This document shows, piece after piece, positions 1-9,461 of a stretch of DNA of 64,000 nt. The position numbers and the translations under genes were made by a program. This stretch comes from Neoscytalidium dimidiatum (Eukaryota > Ascomycota > Dothideomycetes > Botryosphaeriales > Botryosphaeriaceae), in assembly GCA_037367355.1 (NCBI GenBank), contig CM074703.1:2852001-2916000 (forward strand), read 5' to 3'. Numbering within the stretch: position 1 is the first letter of the stretch; each line of letters begins with the position of its first letter. The notes beneath the pieces are model-generated. The model saw only the letters and a list, made by a program, of their open reading frames with translations, was not told the origin of the DNA and searched no databases.

Positions 1-1
1 T

Positions 2-703
2 TCTGCCGTTACTTTTGCAAACGACGAGGACTCCGACTTCGGTGATGAGACGGAACTTACGAAATATGAACTGGATGAGAAACTCAGGAAGAAGAAAAGC
101 TTACGCTTCTACACTTCTCAGATCGCCCAGAAGCAAAACAAGCGCGGTGCGGCGGGCAAGGATGCGGGTGGGGACGCTGACATTCCGTACCGCGAACGAC
201 TCAAGGATCGTCAGGCCAGGCTCAACGCTGAGGCGGAGAAGCGTGGTAAAAAGGCATTGGCGCCTGAGCAAGAACTTGGAGGCGACAGTGACGAGGAGGA
301 CAGACAACAAGCGCGACGAATCAGGGATGAGGCGGCCAGCGAGGATGACGAGTACTACGACATGGTTGCCGCTCACTCGAAACAGAAGAAGACCGACAAG
401 GCAGCAGCGGCAGCAGCTTATGCACAAGCTGCACGAGAAGGGGCACAGGTCGTGGAGACGGAGGAGATTGGCCCAGATGGCAAACGCAAGATCAGTTACG
501 CAATCGCGAAGAACAAGGGTCTGACGCCGCACCGCAAGAAGGATGTGCGCAACCCTCGTGTCAAGAAGAAGAAGAAGTATGAGGAAAAGAAGAAGAAGCT
601 AAGCAGCATCAGGCAAGTCTACAAGGGCGGCGAAGGCCGCGGTGGGTATAAGGGAGAAATGACTGGTATCAAGAAGGGTCTAGTCAAGAGCATAAAGTTG
701 TAG
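2..703 (+). CDS. SAS10/UTP3 small-subunit processome protein, 3' part
   Basis: This is the C-terminal 233 residues of a Sas10/Utp3 protein, a nucleolar component of the SSU processome needed for 18S rRNA maturation. The frame is open from the window edge, so the start and N-terminal half lie outside. Recognisable are the LRFYTSQIAQK stretch followed by an IPYRERLKDRQ motif, a long acidic and Glu/Lys-rich linker, and the very basic C-terminal Sas10 domain (NPRVKKKKKYEEKKKKL, then YKGGEGRGGYKGE and GIKKGLVKSIKL) that ends the protein, as in the family. No intron is needed in this part. Homology is judged from remembered family motifs; the call is firm. Confidence 0.93.
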   Translation, partial: SAVTFANDEDSDFGDETELTKYELDEKLRKKKSLRFYTSQIAQKQNKRGAAGKDAGGDADIPYRERLKDRQARLNAEAEKRGKKALAPEQELGGDSDEEDRQQARRIRDEAASEDDEYYDMVAAHSKQKKTDKAAAAAAYAQAAREGAQVVETEEIGPDGKRKISYAIAKNKGLTPHRKKDVRNPRVKKKKKYEEKKKKLSSIRQVYKGGEGRGGYKGEMTGIKKGLVKSIKL

Positions 704-2116
704 ATGCCGGCCGCTATAGCTTTTACTTATTCTGTAATTGCGTGGCCAAGTGCCGGCTTGGCGCCAGGGAGTTTACTGCGTTTGTTCAAAATATCCAGGC
801 AGTGGTCAGACTGTGAACTCATGCGTGTGTGCATGTACCCTCGTGTGACCATAACTTTCTTCTACGTTTTTCCATGAGATCGGCCCCAAAAGTATTCAAT
901 CGGTGTGCACGGGCAGTCGAAGCAGCCGTCCAGATGTGAACTGGGAACATTAACGTCCAGACGGCCTGCTCCAAGTCCCTATACACGCTGTTGCAACGAT
1001 CTTGATGCTGACTTTGTTTGCTCCATACTCTCCAATAACGAACCGCGTCAGACACCGATTGGAGCTCGCAGCCCACTCATACCAGCTCCCTCGGTCCCGC
1101 GGCGGCGGGAGCTTGACCGACTCGAAAACTTGGACGCATGCGTTGTTGATCAACCTGCCTCCACCAGAACGATCACAGGCCATCGGGTGTTCCTGCATTG
1201 TTCGTCACTGGTTGCTGTGCAAATCTGCACCGCTTTTCCCTTTGTTCGCCGCGCGTATTTTAGACCCGTAAGTGGCCGCTAAGAGGCATGCATCACCGCA
1301 ACGTCACAATCCCCGCCGCAAATCCCCCAAGTACCAGCATCCATGCTCCGACTGGTCCCATCATGCTTTGCGGCTTGCAGCGCGCGAGCTGTGACCGTCT
1401 TCGCCAAAACGCAACAAAGTTGTGTCTCCTGACTTTTGCACAGCCCGGCTTCCCCGATCAACACCGTCTTCTTCTTGTCCGCTTACTTTCCGGCAAGTAC
1501 CAGCGAATCAATCAAGATCCTGCAACCTTCACCCTTTAATTCCAGAGGAGCGGAATTTCTGTTCCTCCCTATCCTCCTTGCACGACCGGTCACCGCCACG
1601 ACATCCTCGACTCAGTCGAAGCGTGCAGAGCTCAGACCGTGGGCGCCAGCGGGCCAATCACGCAGCCACACGATAAGGGACGCAGCAGCAAGTGCAAGAA
1701 GCACGGCAAGCATAAGCTGTGCAGCCGCGGGCAAGCAGGCGACCAACAGCCGGGAGCATCGAGCCAATTCCTGTGGCAAAGCAACGGCGGGCAGAGTGCG
1801 AGTGCAAGTCCAGAACTAAGAAGAAAAAGCTAGCAGTCCGACGTTGCTCTGACCGCACAGCAGCCGTGACGCACAAACGTACCTTGGCCTCACTACGTGC
1901 ATTTATCCCTCCCTGCCCTCTCTCGATCGAATCGAACCACAAAACCCACCAGAGTCACAGACAGGGCGTTGGCCGCCCCATCTCCACAGATCGAATACAA
2001 AAAGGCCTCCTCCCGAGGTCGAGGACACTTCAGCACCGCGGTGTCCTCTTCCTCGCTCACCCCAACCATCAATTCCCGCACATCGCCGATCCGTCCGGGA
2101 ATACCAACTTACCACC
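704..2116. other. Intergenic region, no gene seen
   Basis: 1.4 kb between the SAS10 stop codon and the next start. Only short open frames without family resemblance occur. The last few hundred bases are pyrimidine-rich on the plus strand, as is common in promoter and leader regions of filamentous ascomycetes, and probably serve the downstream luciferase-domain gene. Confidence 0.6.
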
Positions 2117-3043
2117 ATGACTCTCCAAACCGTTTTCCCACCCACATTCCAGCCAGCCACCTCAAACACCTCCACCACGTCCGGCCCGCTCTCCCTCCTC
2201 ATCGCCCTCCTCATCCTCCTCTCACCCACAATCTACCTCATCCACCGCGACTACCAATCCTTCATCTCCCTCGGCGCAGGCGGCACGCCGCAAACCCTCG
2301 CCGGCTACCTGCGCATCAAGCTCCTCTCCCTCTTCGCCCTGCCCAACACGCGCCTGCCCGCCCCCATCCCCTCTGACCTGCGGCAGAACGGGTACCTCGC
2401 CTCGCTGCCGCCCCGCCGCGGCCCGCGGCCGGACGTCGTAGGCATCGCGCCGCACCGGCAGACGACGCAGCGCAGCCCGGCCGCGTCGGCGCCGTACGCC
2501 TCGCTGGCGGCGCGCCTGCGCGCGCTCGCGGCGGACCCGCGCAACGCGCTGGCCGAGGGCACGTCGTGCTTCGAGAAGCACGGGACGGGCCTGTTCAGCC
2601 GGACGCCGCTGACGCGGACGTGCCGCGGGGAGGTGTGCCACGTGCACGGCAGCGACGGCAGCCTGCACATGACGCTGTACCCGGCCGACGCCAAGCTGGT
2701 CATCGAGAAGGGCTGGGGCGAGCGCCACCCCATCGCCCGCGGCGGCTTCTTCTCGCGCTTCGTGCCCAAGCACTTCGTCATGGTGTATGCGCCGCGCGAC
2801 GAGGAGGAGGTCGAGGTCGTCATGAGGATTGTCGGCGCCGCCGTGTGGTGGGTGAGTGGTATTTGCGTCGGGAAGGAGGAGGGTGTCAGGGACGATCGCG
2901 CGAGGTCGGAGAGCGACGAGAGAGTCGTCGAGGTCGTGAGGGAGAGCGATGGCGATCCCGAATGGGTGGGCAAAAACATGCCTGAGCGGTTCTGCTTGGG
3001 TTGTCGGCAGAAGCAGTTTGGCAGGATGCAGTCCTGTTCGTGA
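2117..3043 (+). CDS. Luciferase-domain (DUF5519-type) membrane-anchored protein
   Basis: A 308-residue protein with one hydrophobic segment near the N-terminus (about residues 24-42), then the features of fungal luciferase-domain proteins: LGAGGTPQTLAGYLRIKLL, a GIAPHRQ motif, and the core block SLHMTLYPADAKLVIEKGWGE followed by an FVMVYAPRDEEEVEVV segment and AAVWWVSG. The biochemical role of this family is unknown; the name comes from distant similarity and does not imply light production. The start is the first ATG after the pyrimidine-rich leader. The end is less certain: a good donor (GTGAGT) follows the AVWW codons at about 2850, and splicing to an acceptor near 3008 would remove the Arg/Glu-rich tail and keep only a short C-terminus. 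I list the unspliced frame. Confidence 0.75.
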   Translation: MTLQTVFPPTFQPATSNTSTTSGPLSLLIALLILLSPTIYLIHRDYQSFISLGAGGTPQTLAGYLRIKLLSLFALPNTRLPAPIPSDLRQNGYLASLPPRRGPRPDVVGIAPHRQTTQRSPAASAPYASLAARLRALAADPRNALAEGTSCFEKHGTGLFSRTPLTRTCRGEVCHVHGSDGSLHMTLYPADAKLVIEKGWGERHPIARGGFFSRFVPKHFVMVYAPRDEEEVEVVMRIVGAAVWWVSGICVGKEEGVRDDRARSESDERVVEVVRESDGDPEWVGKNMPERFCLGCRQKQFGRMQSCS

Positions 3044-3392
3044 AAGGAAAAGGAATTGAACTTCGGACGGAAGCGGTCGACTTGGATCTTGGTATTCTAG
3101 ATTGGTAAAGCATGGTCAAGGCGTAGGTGTATGCTTTGGTGGAATATCAGCGGGAAAAAAGGTCAAATTGTTAGCGGTCATGTATGGTAATGTTCACGAT
3201 TCGAAGGGTCCTTTCAGAGTTCGTAGGGATTTGGTCATTCGTTCTAGAATCAAGACAAATTTTTGAACTTTTCGCCGTCCGCATGCATCTAGTCGTATCA
3301 AAGCCATGGCTGCGGTGCCGTGTGAACTGAGAGACGTAATCAGCGGATAGCCTGGATTCGCAAACCAGACGAGACTTACCTCAAGCCCACAT

Positions 3393-3934
3393 CTATTTTC
3401 CGCCTTCCCTGACCCAAGCCGCGAAATCCTTCCTCTTAGCCTAATTCCACCATCAGCACTGGACCGATCGTACGGAAGCAGAACACTCACCCGCCCATCC
3501 CAAAACCCGATCCTATCCTCTGTGATCCAAGCGAAGGGGTTCCCACCAGGCACCTCGCCGGGCGCGACCTTCTTTCCCTTGCCGATGCGTCGGCGCGCGT
3601 CCTCGCGCTCTGCCTCGCCGGCCCAGACGCTCCACTGGATGGGTTTGAGAGGTGCGGACGACAGCACAATACCCGTCGCGACGAGTAGGACGGATACGAG
3701 AGTCTCGGCGACGATGTCAGGCGGAAGAGACGGGAGAGATGGTGATGAGAGCGAGGCGTGAGGGGTAGCGTGCAATGCGGAATGCTCGTGGGCGGAGTAG
3801 ACACTGTGACGAGGTGCAGCGGGTTAGTAGGTGTGGTTGAAGATGCAATGGCGTGGGGACCACAAGGACAACACGTACGAGTGCGACAGGAAGAGTAGGC
3901 CCACGGCCACGAGAAGATTGGCGAGGAAGGCCAT
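3393..3934 (-). CDS. EMC5: ER membrane protein complex subunit 5 (EMC5)
   Basis: A three-exon model (3934-3879, 3803-3491, 3440-3393; introns of 75 and 50 bp, both GT-AG) gives 138 residues, the usual fungal EMC5 size. The ER membrane complex inserts tail-anchored and polytopic proteins; this family was earlier described as a membrane magnesium transporter. Visible are an N-terminal membrane helix (about residues 3-17), the SHSVYSAHEHSAL loop, a second helix (about 50-69) and the diagnostic block PIQWSVWAGEAER followed by a FAWITEDRIGFWD segment. The 16-codon last exon supplies AKRKDFAAWVREGGK, which matches the family C-terminus. Without that exon the frame runs on into unrelated sequence. 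FWD is followed by GR where I recall IR in relatives, at the exon junction. Confidence 0.92.
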
Positions 3935-4570
3935 GGCTTTGGGAGGTTTGTGTGGTGGGGAAGGTGGAAGGGATGATGGGGCTGATGAGTAGTTGGAGTG
4001 GACTCGCTACGGAATTCGCGATGCCAAGACGGAGGTGGTGACGCGCAGAAGACAGCTTGACTTCGCGGGGGTGTGGACACCCTTCTGACATCGATGTTTT
4101 GCGGCTCCGGCTCCCAAGAGCAAAGTGCAACCGATGAGTCGGTTTTAATTGCCAAATTAAGATTCGTTGGATAAAGAACGCTTTCTCAACTATTGTGACT
4201 GAAAACTCAGTCCCTTTTCGGCTCTACTTATGGACGGTCAACGCAGTCGTCCGGCTGTACAATTTATGCCCAGTCAACTCGTCCCTGCTGCCGCTTTGCC
4301 TATTTGGACTTGGTCCTACTTGTTCCTTGTAGGACTCCTAAGGCTATCGCTACAATCACCAAGAGATGCGCAAGTCGATAATTGTGCCATGTTAATCTTT
4401 TTTTTTTGGTTGGCTTATCTATACGCAGAACGCTCATAAGACATCATATCCATTAACCTCCAGTATCCTGTCGTAAGCTGAGCATGTGTATGATGCCAGC
4501 GAATGCGTAAAAGAAATGCTTACTTGTCGTAGAGGCTTAGAAACTTTTGGGAGTAGAAGGGAAAAGCGCT
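3935..4570. other. Intergenic region, no gene seen
   Basis: The promoter side of EMC5 and the 3' flank of the eEF1B gene. It contains a run of T at about 4398-4407. I see no coding potential. Confidence 0.6.
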
Positions 4571-5601
4571 CTACAACTTCTGCATGGCAACGATATCGGT
4601 GGACTGGACGTGTTCCTCGTCCTCCTCGATCTTCTGCTGAAGGTCCTCGAGGGAGACCTTCTCGTCCTCGACAACAAGGTTGATCTGGAGCTTCTTGATG
4701 CCGAAGCCGACGGGGACGAACTGGGAAGCACCCCAGACAAGGCCGTCCTGCTCGATGGCCTTGACATTCTTGGCCATCTGCTCGATGTCGGTCTCGTCGT
4801 CTGTTCATCTTGTTAGTATGTGCTTTTCTTCGTGGAGGAGCGATTATTCTTACCCCAGGGCTTGACGTCGAGGGTGACGATGGACTTAGCGGCAGGCTTA
4901 GCCTTGCCCTCCTTCTTCTTCCTGTACTCAGCCAGACGCTCTTCCCTGATCCTGACAGCCTCGGCATCCTCCTCCTCATCGTCAGAGCCGAAGAGGTCGA
5001 CGTCGTCGTCATCATCTTCAGCGGGGGCCTTGGCGGGGTTGATGGTGACCTCGCTGGCCTCGGGACCGTACTCGGTGACGGGCTTGGACGCGTCACCAGG
5101 CAGGGTAGCGAACTCAGACTCGAAAGTGGCGATGTGCTTGTACCAGCGGGCGGCGTGGGGGAACTTGGAGGCGTCGGGGGCGGAGCTCACGCCCTTGAAG
5201 ACGGCAACATCGGCCTGGGAGGGAGCGTAGCTGCAGTGCTGTTAGCACATATTCCATTGTAACCCGGAAGAATACATGATGGATGGATTGCGAAAGCAAA
5301 GCTGTGTCAGAGGTGCGCAAAGCGCTTGTTGTGGACTCATATGCGGGGTCTTAATCCGCTCATAAACACGGACCAATTTTTCTCATCATAAAGCTGGCAC
5401 TGGGGAATGGAGGCATGAAAACGGGCTGGAGCGATGTGATGTACTCACCCAACGATGTAGCTGCGAGTCTTGACCCAGTTGTCAAGGACTGGCGGCGGGT
5501 GAGTCAGTCAAATTTTCCACGCCTCATGCCCGACAGCGCGGCGGTCAAGAGGTAGACGTACGGGTAAGGCCAGCGTCGGAGACGAAGTCGGTGAAGCCCA
5601 T
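4571..5601 (-). CDS. Translation elongation factor 1-beta (eEF1B-alpha)
   Basis: The guanine-nucleotide exchange factor for eEF1A. Four exons (5601-5562, 5488-5449, 5230-4854, 4800-4571) keep phase and give 228 residues, the normal length. Exons 1 and 2 are only 40 nt each. The N-terminal GST-C-like domain starts [12 protein letters not shown] and continues [14 protein letters not shown] and [14 protein letters not shown] central acidic linker contains [12 protein letters not shown]. The C-terminal exchange domain begins at [11 protein letters not shown] (about residue 143) and ends with the catalytic tail [10 protein letters not shown]. Many short introns near the 5' end are typical of highly expressed translation genes. 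Its promoter faces that of HSP78. Confidence 0.96.
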
Positions 5602-6012
5602 TTTGGATGTATGTGAAGAGGGAGTGGTGTGGTTGTGGGTATCAAAAAAAGTGTAGGAAGAAGACGTGGTGTTTGGAGAGGATTGGGCAGATGTGAGGGA
5701 AAAACCAAAGGAACCCCACCGCGAGTTTTGTCGCCTTTGCCCTCGCCTCGAATTCGTTATCTCGGAGCTTTGTCGGCCCGTGCCGTGGCTTGTGCCTTGG
5801 TGCCTGAAGTACGAGGCTGCCACTGTGGCGCCCGATCAAGCTTCGCGCATGCGGGCACATGCAGAGATCGTCATCGCGGAAGCGCCTCGAAACATCGACC
5901 CGCTGCAGTGTGCTTCTGGTCTCGCGTGTTGTCTTCCGCTGTCATGCTATATTACACCGCATCCTGACCCGTATGGTCAATTGAATCTGTTCCTGCATCT
6001 ACTGTCATCGAA
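5602..6012. promoter_or_regulatory. Divergent promoter region between eEF1B-alpha and HSP78
   Basis: 411 bp separate the two start codons on opposite strands, so both promoters must lie here. I did not find a convincing row of heat-shock elements (alternating GAA/TTC triplets) by eye, although HSP78 would be expected to respond to heat. Confidence 0.6.
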
Positions 6013-8397
6013 ATGCTACAATCTCGCGCTCGACTCGCCGCAAGGCGAATCTCTACTTCCATCCACGATGTTCCCGCTAGACCAGTGCTTGCTCGACCGC
6101 TGTCTTCGTTATCTCGACCGATCACGGCTCAGTCACGGATCAATGCGAACACTATCCGACCCGTCGCCGTCATAAGACACTATGCCAACGGCCGGCCGCA
6201 TCCTCCCGGTGGCACCCATCGCATGAATATGGGCGGCGGCGAGGAGGAGAAGCCCGCACTCGAACAATACGGTATTGACTTGACAGCTAAGGCTAGGGAT
6301 GGAAAGCTCGATCCCGTCATCGGAAGGGATTCCGAAATCCATCGCACAATCCAAATTCTATCACGGAGGACGAAGAACAACCCAGTCCTTATTGGCTCGG
6401 CAGGCACAGGCAAGACGGCAATATTGGAGGGATTGGCACAACGTATTGTGAGGGGAGATGTTCCAGAGTCAATCAAGAACAAGCGTGTCATTGCGCTCGA
6501 TCTTGGTTCGCTCATTGCTGGAGCGAAGTTCAGAGGTGATTTCGAAGAGCGTTTAAAGAAGGTTTTGAAGGAAGTCGAAGAGGCGCAAGGTGGCGTCATT
6601 CTCTTCATTGACGAGCTTCACACCCTGCTGGGTCTCGGAAAGGCCGAGGGCAGTATTGATGCAAGCAATTTGCTCAAGCCAGCCTTGGCTCGAGGAGACC
6701 TGCAGTGCTGTGGAGCTACTACGCTGAATGAGTATCGGCAGATTGAAAAGGACGTAGCTCTCGCCCGGCGATTCCAACCGATTCTCGTTGGCGAACCCTC
6801 GGTCGCCGACACCATCTCCATATTGCGCGGCATCAAGGAGCGTTACGAGGTACATCATGGTGTCCGAATCACTGACAGCGCCCTTGTGGCAGCTGCCTCC
6901 TACAGCAATCGCTACATCACCGACCGTTTCCTTCCGGACAAGGCAATTGACCTTGTCGACGAAGCTGCCAGCGCTCTACGTCTTCAGCAAGAGAGCAAAC
7001 CCGATTCCATTCAGGAGTTGGACAGGCAGATCATGACTATCCAGATTGAGCTGGAGTCACTGAGAAAAGAGGATGACATTGCGAGCAAAGAAAGGCGTGA
7101 AAAGTTGGAAGAACAGCTGAAAAACAAGAAAGAAGAGCTCGGAAAGTTGAATGAGAAATGGGAGAGCGAGCGCCGCGAAATCGAAGAGATCAAGAAGGTC
7201 AAGGAAGATCTGGAGAAGGCCAGACTCGAGCTCGAGCAGAGTCAGCGTGAGGGCAACTTTGCAAAGGCTAGCGAGCTTCGTTACGCAACAATCCCGGCGT
7301 TGGAGCAGCGTCTTCCCAAGGACGGCACCGAGAAGGGCAAGTCGCCTGACAGCCTCTTACACGATTCCGTCACTGCCGACGATATCGCCAACGTCGTTAG
7401 CCGTACCACAGGCATTCCAGTCACGAAACTAATGGCTGGTGAGATGGAGAAGCTCATCCACATGGAGGACATCCTACGCCAGTCGGTGAAGGGACAGGAC
7501 GAGGCATTGACGGCTGTCGCTAATGCTGTGCGCATGCAGCGTGCTGGTCTTAGCGGTGAAAATCGTCCTCTCGCTAGTTTCATGTTCTTGGGTCCCACCG
7601 GTGTCGGTAAGACAGAGTTGTGCAAGAAAATGGCCGGATTCCTCTTCTCCACGGAAACTGCTGTCATCCGCTTTGACATGAGCGAATTCCAGGAGAAGCA
7701 TACCGTTAGCAGACTGATTGGAAGTCCAGCTGGTTACGTTGGATACGAGGACGCCGGACAACTCACAGAAGCAGTCAGGCGTAAGCCGTACGCCGTGTTG
7801 CTCTTTGATGAATTCGAGAAGGCACACCGCGACATTTCCGCTCTTCTCCTCCAGGTTCTGGACGAAGGCTTCTTGACTGATGCGCAAGGTCACAAGATCG
7901 ACTTCCGCAACACGATCATCGTCCTCACCTCCAACCTCGGCGCCAATGTTATCGTTGGCGACGACATGATTCACAGGCACCAAGTTGACACAGAAACTGG
8001 CGAGATTTCGCCAGAGGTCAAGAAATCAGTCATGGATATTGTTGCTGCAAACTACCCGCCTGAGTTCCTCAACCGCATTGACGAGTTCATCATCTTCAGG
8101 CGGCTTTCTAAGGACGCGTTGAAGGAAATCGTCGATATTCGGTTGAAGGAGCTCCAGCAGAGGCTTGACGACAGGAGAATCACTCTGAAGGTCCCTGAGG
8201 ACGTGAAGCAATGGCTTTGCGACAGGGGCTACGACCCGAAGTTCGGCGCCAGGCCGCTCAACAGGCTGATTTCTAAAGAGATTGGTAACAAGCTGGCGGA
8301 CAAGATCATTAGGGGAGAGCTCAGGAACAACACGACAGCTGTGGTGAGCATCAACGAGGGCCAGACTGGTCTACAGGTGTCGGCGGAGACATCGTGA
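6013..8397 (+). CDS. HSP78: Mitochondrial Hsp100/ClpB-type disaggregase HSP78
   Basis: A 794-residue AAA+ chaperone without introns. It lacks the N-terminal Clp-N domain, as Hsp78 does, and instead starts with an Arg/Ser-rich presequence (about residues 1-57) typical of mitochondrial import. The first ATPase domain has Walker A GSAGTGKT (about 127-134) and Walker [10 protein letters not shown] (about 196-204). The ClpB-type coiled-coil middle domain spans about 328-436. The second ATPase domain has Walker A GPTGVGKT (about 527-534), Walker [12 protein letters not shown] (about 595-605) and the sensor 2 block GARPLNRLI (about 745). It works with matrix Hsp70 to resolubilise aggregates and protect heat-stressed mitochondria. 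All key residues look intact. Confidence 0.96.
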   Translation: MLQSRARLAARRISTSIHDVPARPVLARPLSSLSRPITAQSRINANTIRPVAVIRHYANGRPHPPGGTHRMNMGGGEEEKPALEQYGIDLTAKARDGKLDPVIGRDSEIHRTIQILSRRTKNNPVLIGSAGTGKTAILEGLAQRIVRGDVPESIKNKRVIALDLGSLIAGAKFRGDFEERLKKVLKEVEEAQGGVILFIDELHTLLGLGKAEGSIDASNLLKPALARGDLQCCGATTLNEYRQIEKDVALARRFQPILVGEPSVADTISILRGIKERYEVHHGVRITDSALVAAASYSNRYITDRFLPDKAIDLVDEAASALRLQQESKPDSIQELDRQIMTIQIELESLRKEDDIASKERREKLEEQLKNKKEELGKLNEKWESERREIEEIKKVKEDLEKARLELEQSQREGNFAKASELRYATIPALEQRLPKDGTEKGKSPDSLLHDSVTADDIANVVSRTTGIPVTKLMAGEMEKLIHMEDILRQSVKGQDEALTAVANAVRMQRAGLSGENRPLASFMFLGPTGVGKTELCKKMAGFLFSTETAVIRFDMSEFQEKHTVSRLIGSPAGYVGYEDAGQLTEAVRRKPYAVLLFDEFEKAHRDISALLLQVLDEGFLTDAQGHKIDFRNTIIVLTSNLGANVIVGDDMIHRHQVDTETGEISPEVKKSVMDIVAANYPPEFLNRIDEFIIFRRLSKDALKEIVDIRLKELQQRLDDRRITLKVPEDVKQWLCDRGYDPKFGARPLNRLISKEIGNKLADKIIRGELRNNTTAVVSINEGQTGLQVSAETS

Positions 8398-9461
8398 AGC
8401 AAAAAACAGGCGTTGCATGGATCGTATTTGGGTTGGTGGATGGGGTCATGTGGGTAGATGGATTTTTGGCGCACGTTCTCTAATACCTGACGGGTGAGTG
8501 GGACGGGAAAGGTTGACTGATTGCGGCTCTCGGACGCGGAGCCGGCGGTGCATGGGGACAGTTGCATTTGCAGGCGTTCTGTGGCGGCTCTCTGCTTCAT
8601 GTACGAATACGTGTATATGACGTACTGGCTTCAGTGTAAGTAAGTACTTAGGCATGTAATGCATCTCAGTGTTGATCTAGTTGGACGCCGAACGGGCAAG
8701 CACCAGCATCCAGCCGTCATGTGGGGTCGGGGACTGAAGGGCTGGGCCGAAGACTGCGTGCCAAGCAGGCTCGCGCAGAGCAGCGGTAATACGGCATCCA
8801 AGGCATCCTATTCGCTGCTGGGGCGGCAGATGGCCAGAGCCGCGCAGCGGGGAGACGAAGCTTTTGCCCGGAGCGAGAATCAGGGTCCTTGGAGGTCTGG
8901 GGCTTGCGGGCGCAGGGACAGGTGACGGGCGCATCGATCGGGTCTGAGAGCAGGTATCTCGTGTTTTCAGGCGCATCTCCCCCTGGTGGGCGGGCGGCCT
9001 GGGCCGTTGGCCTCGAGTCTGGAGCAGGGCGGCGCGTGCGAAATCGGACCGGGGGGGCCCACGATGGCTTGAGCTGGAGACAGGCGTCGGCCTTTGAAGG
9101 AAAATGCTCTGCGGCGTTGCCACACGAACGCGGGGAGCGTGTCTGGGGGGGCGTCAGCACAAACAGGTTGACGCTAATTTGGGCTTGGAGCTCCGCTTCT
9201 TTTCTCTGCCCGGCCAGCAATCCGAGCGGCATCGTCGCCCGCCGCCTGCGTTGTTCTCTTCTTCTTCCTCGTCGTTGCTGTGCTGAAAGCTCATGGATCG
9301 CTCGTCGCCCGGCTAATCGCACCCCAGTCCTGCCCTCAGTCGTCTACCGAGTGCGCTGCGGCCCTTCTGCCAACCAGCAGCCAGCAGCCAGCGCCGACCG
9401 CCGCCGCGCCGGCCCCGACACCCCCGTCGTCCAACTGCTTGCGCTTCGACTCGCCGCCGTC
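8398..9461. other. Intergenic region, promoter and leader of the next gene
   Basis: 1.06 kb between HSP78 and the Zn2Cys6 gene. It has G-rich patches around 9048-9060 and a pyrimidine/CTT-rich tract at about 9250-9280. Open frames here have no family resemblance. Confidence 0.55.

Noticed and set aside
101..532. Antisense open frame over the SAS10 gene
   Set aside because: A shadow of the real SAS10 frame; no family resemblance.
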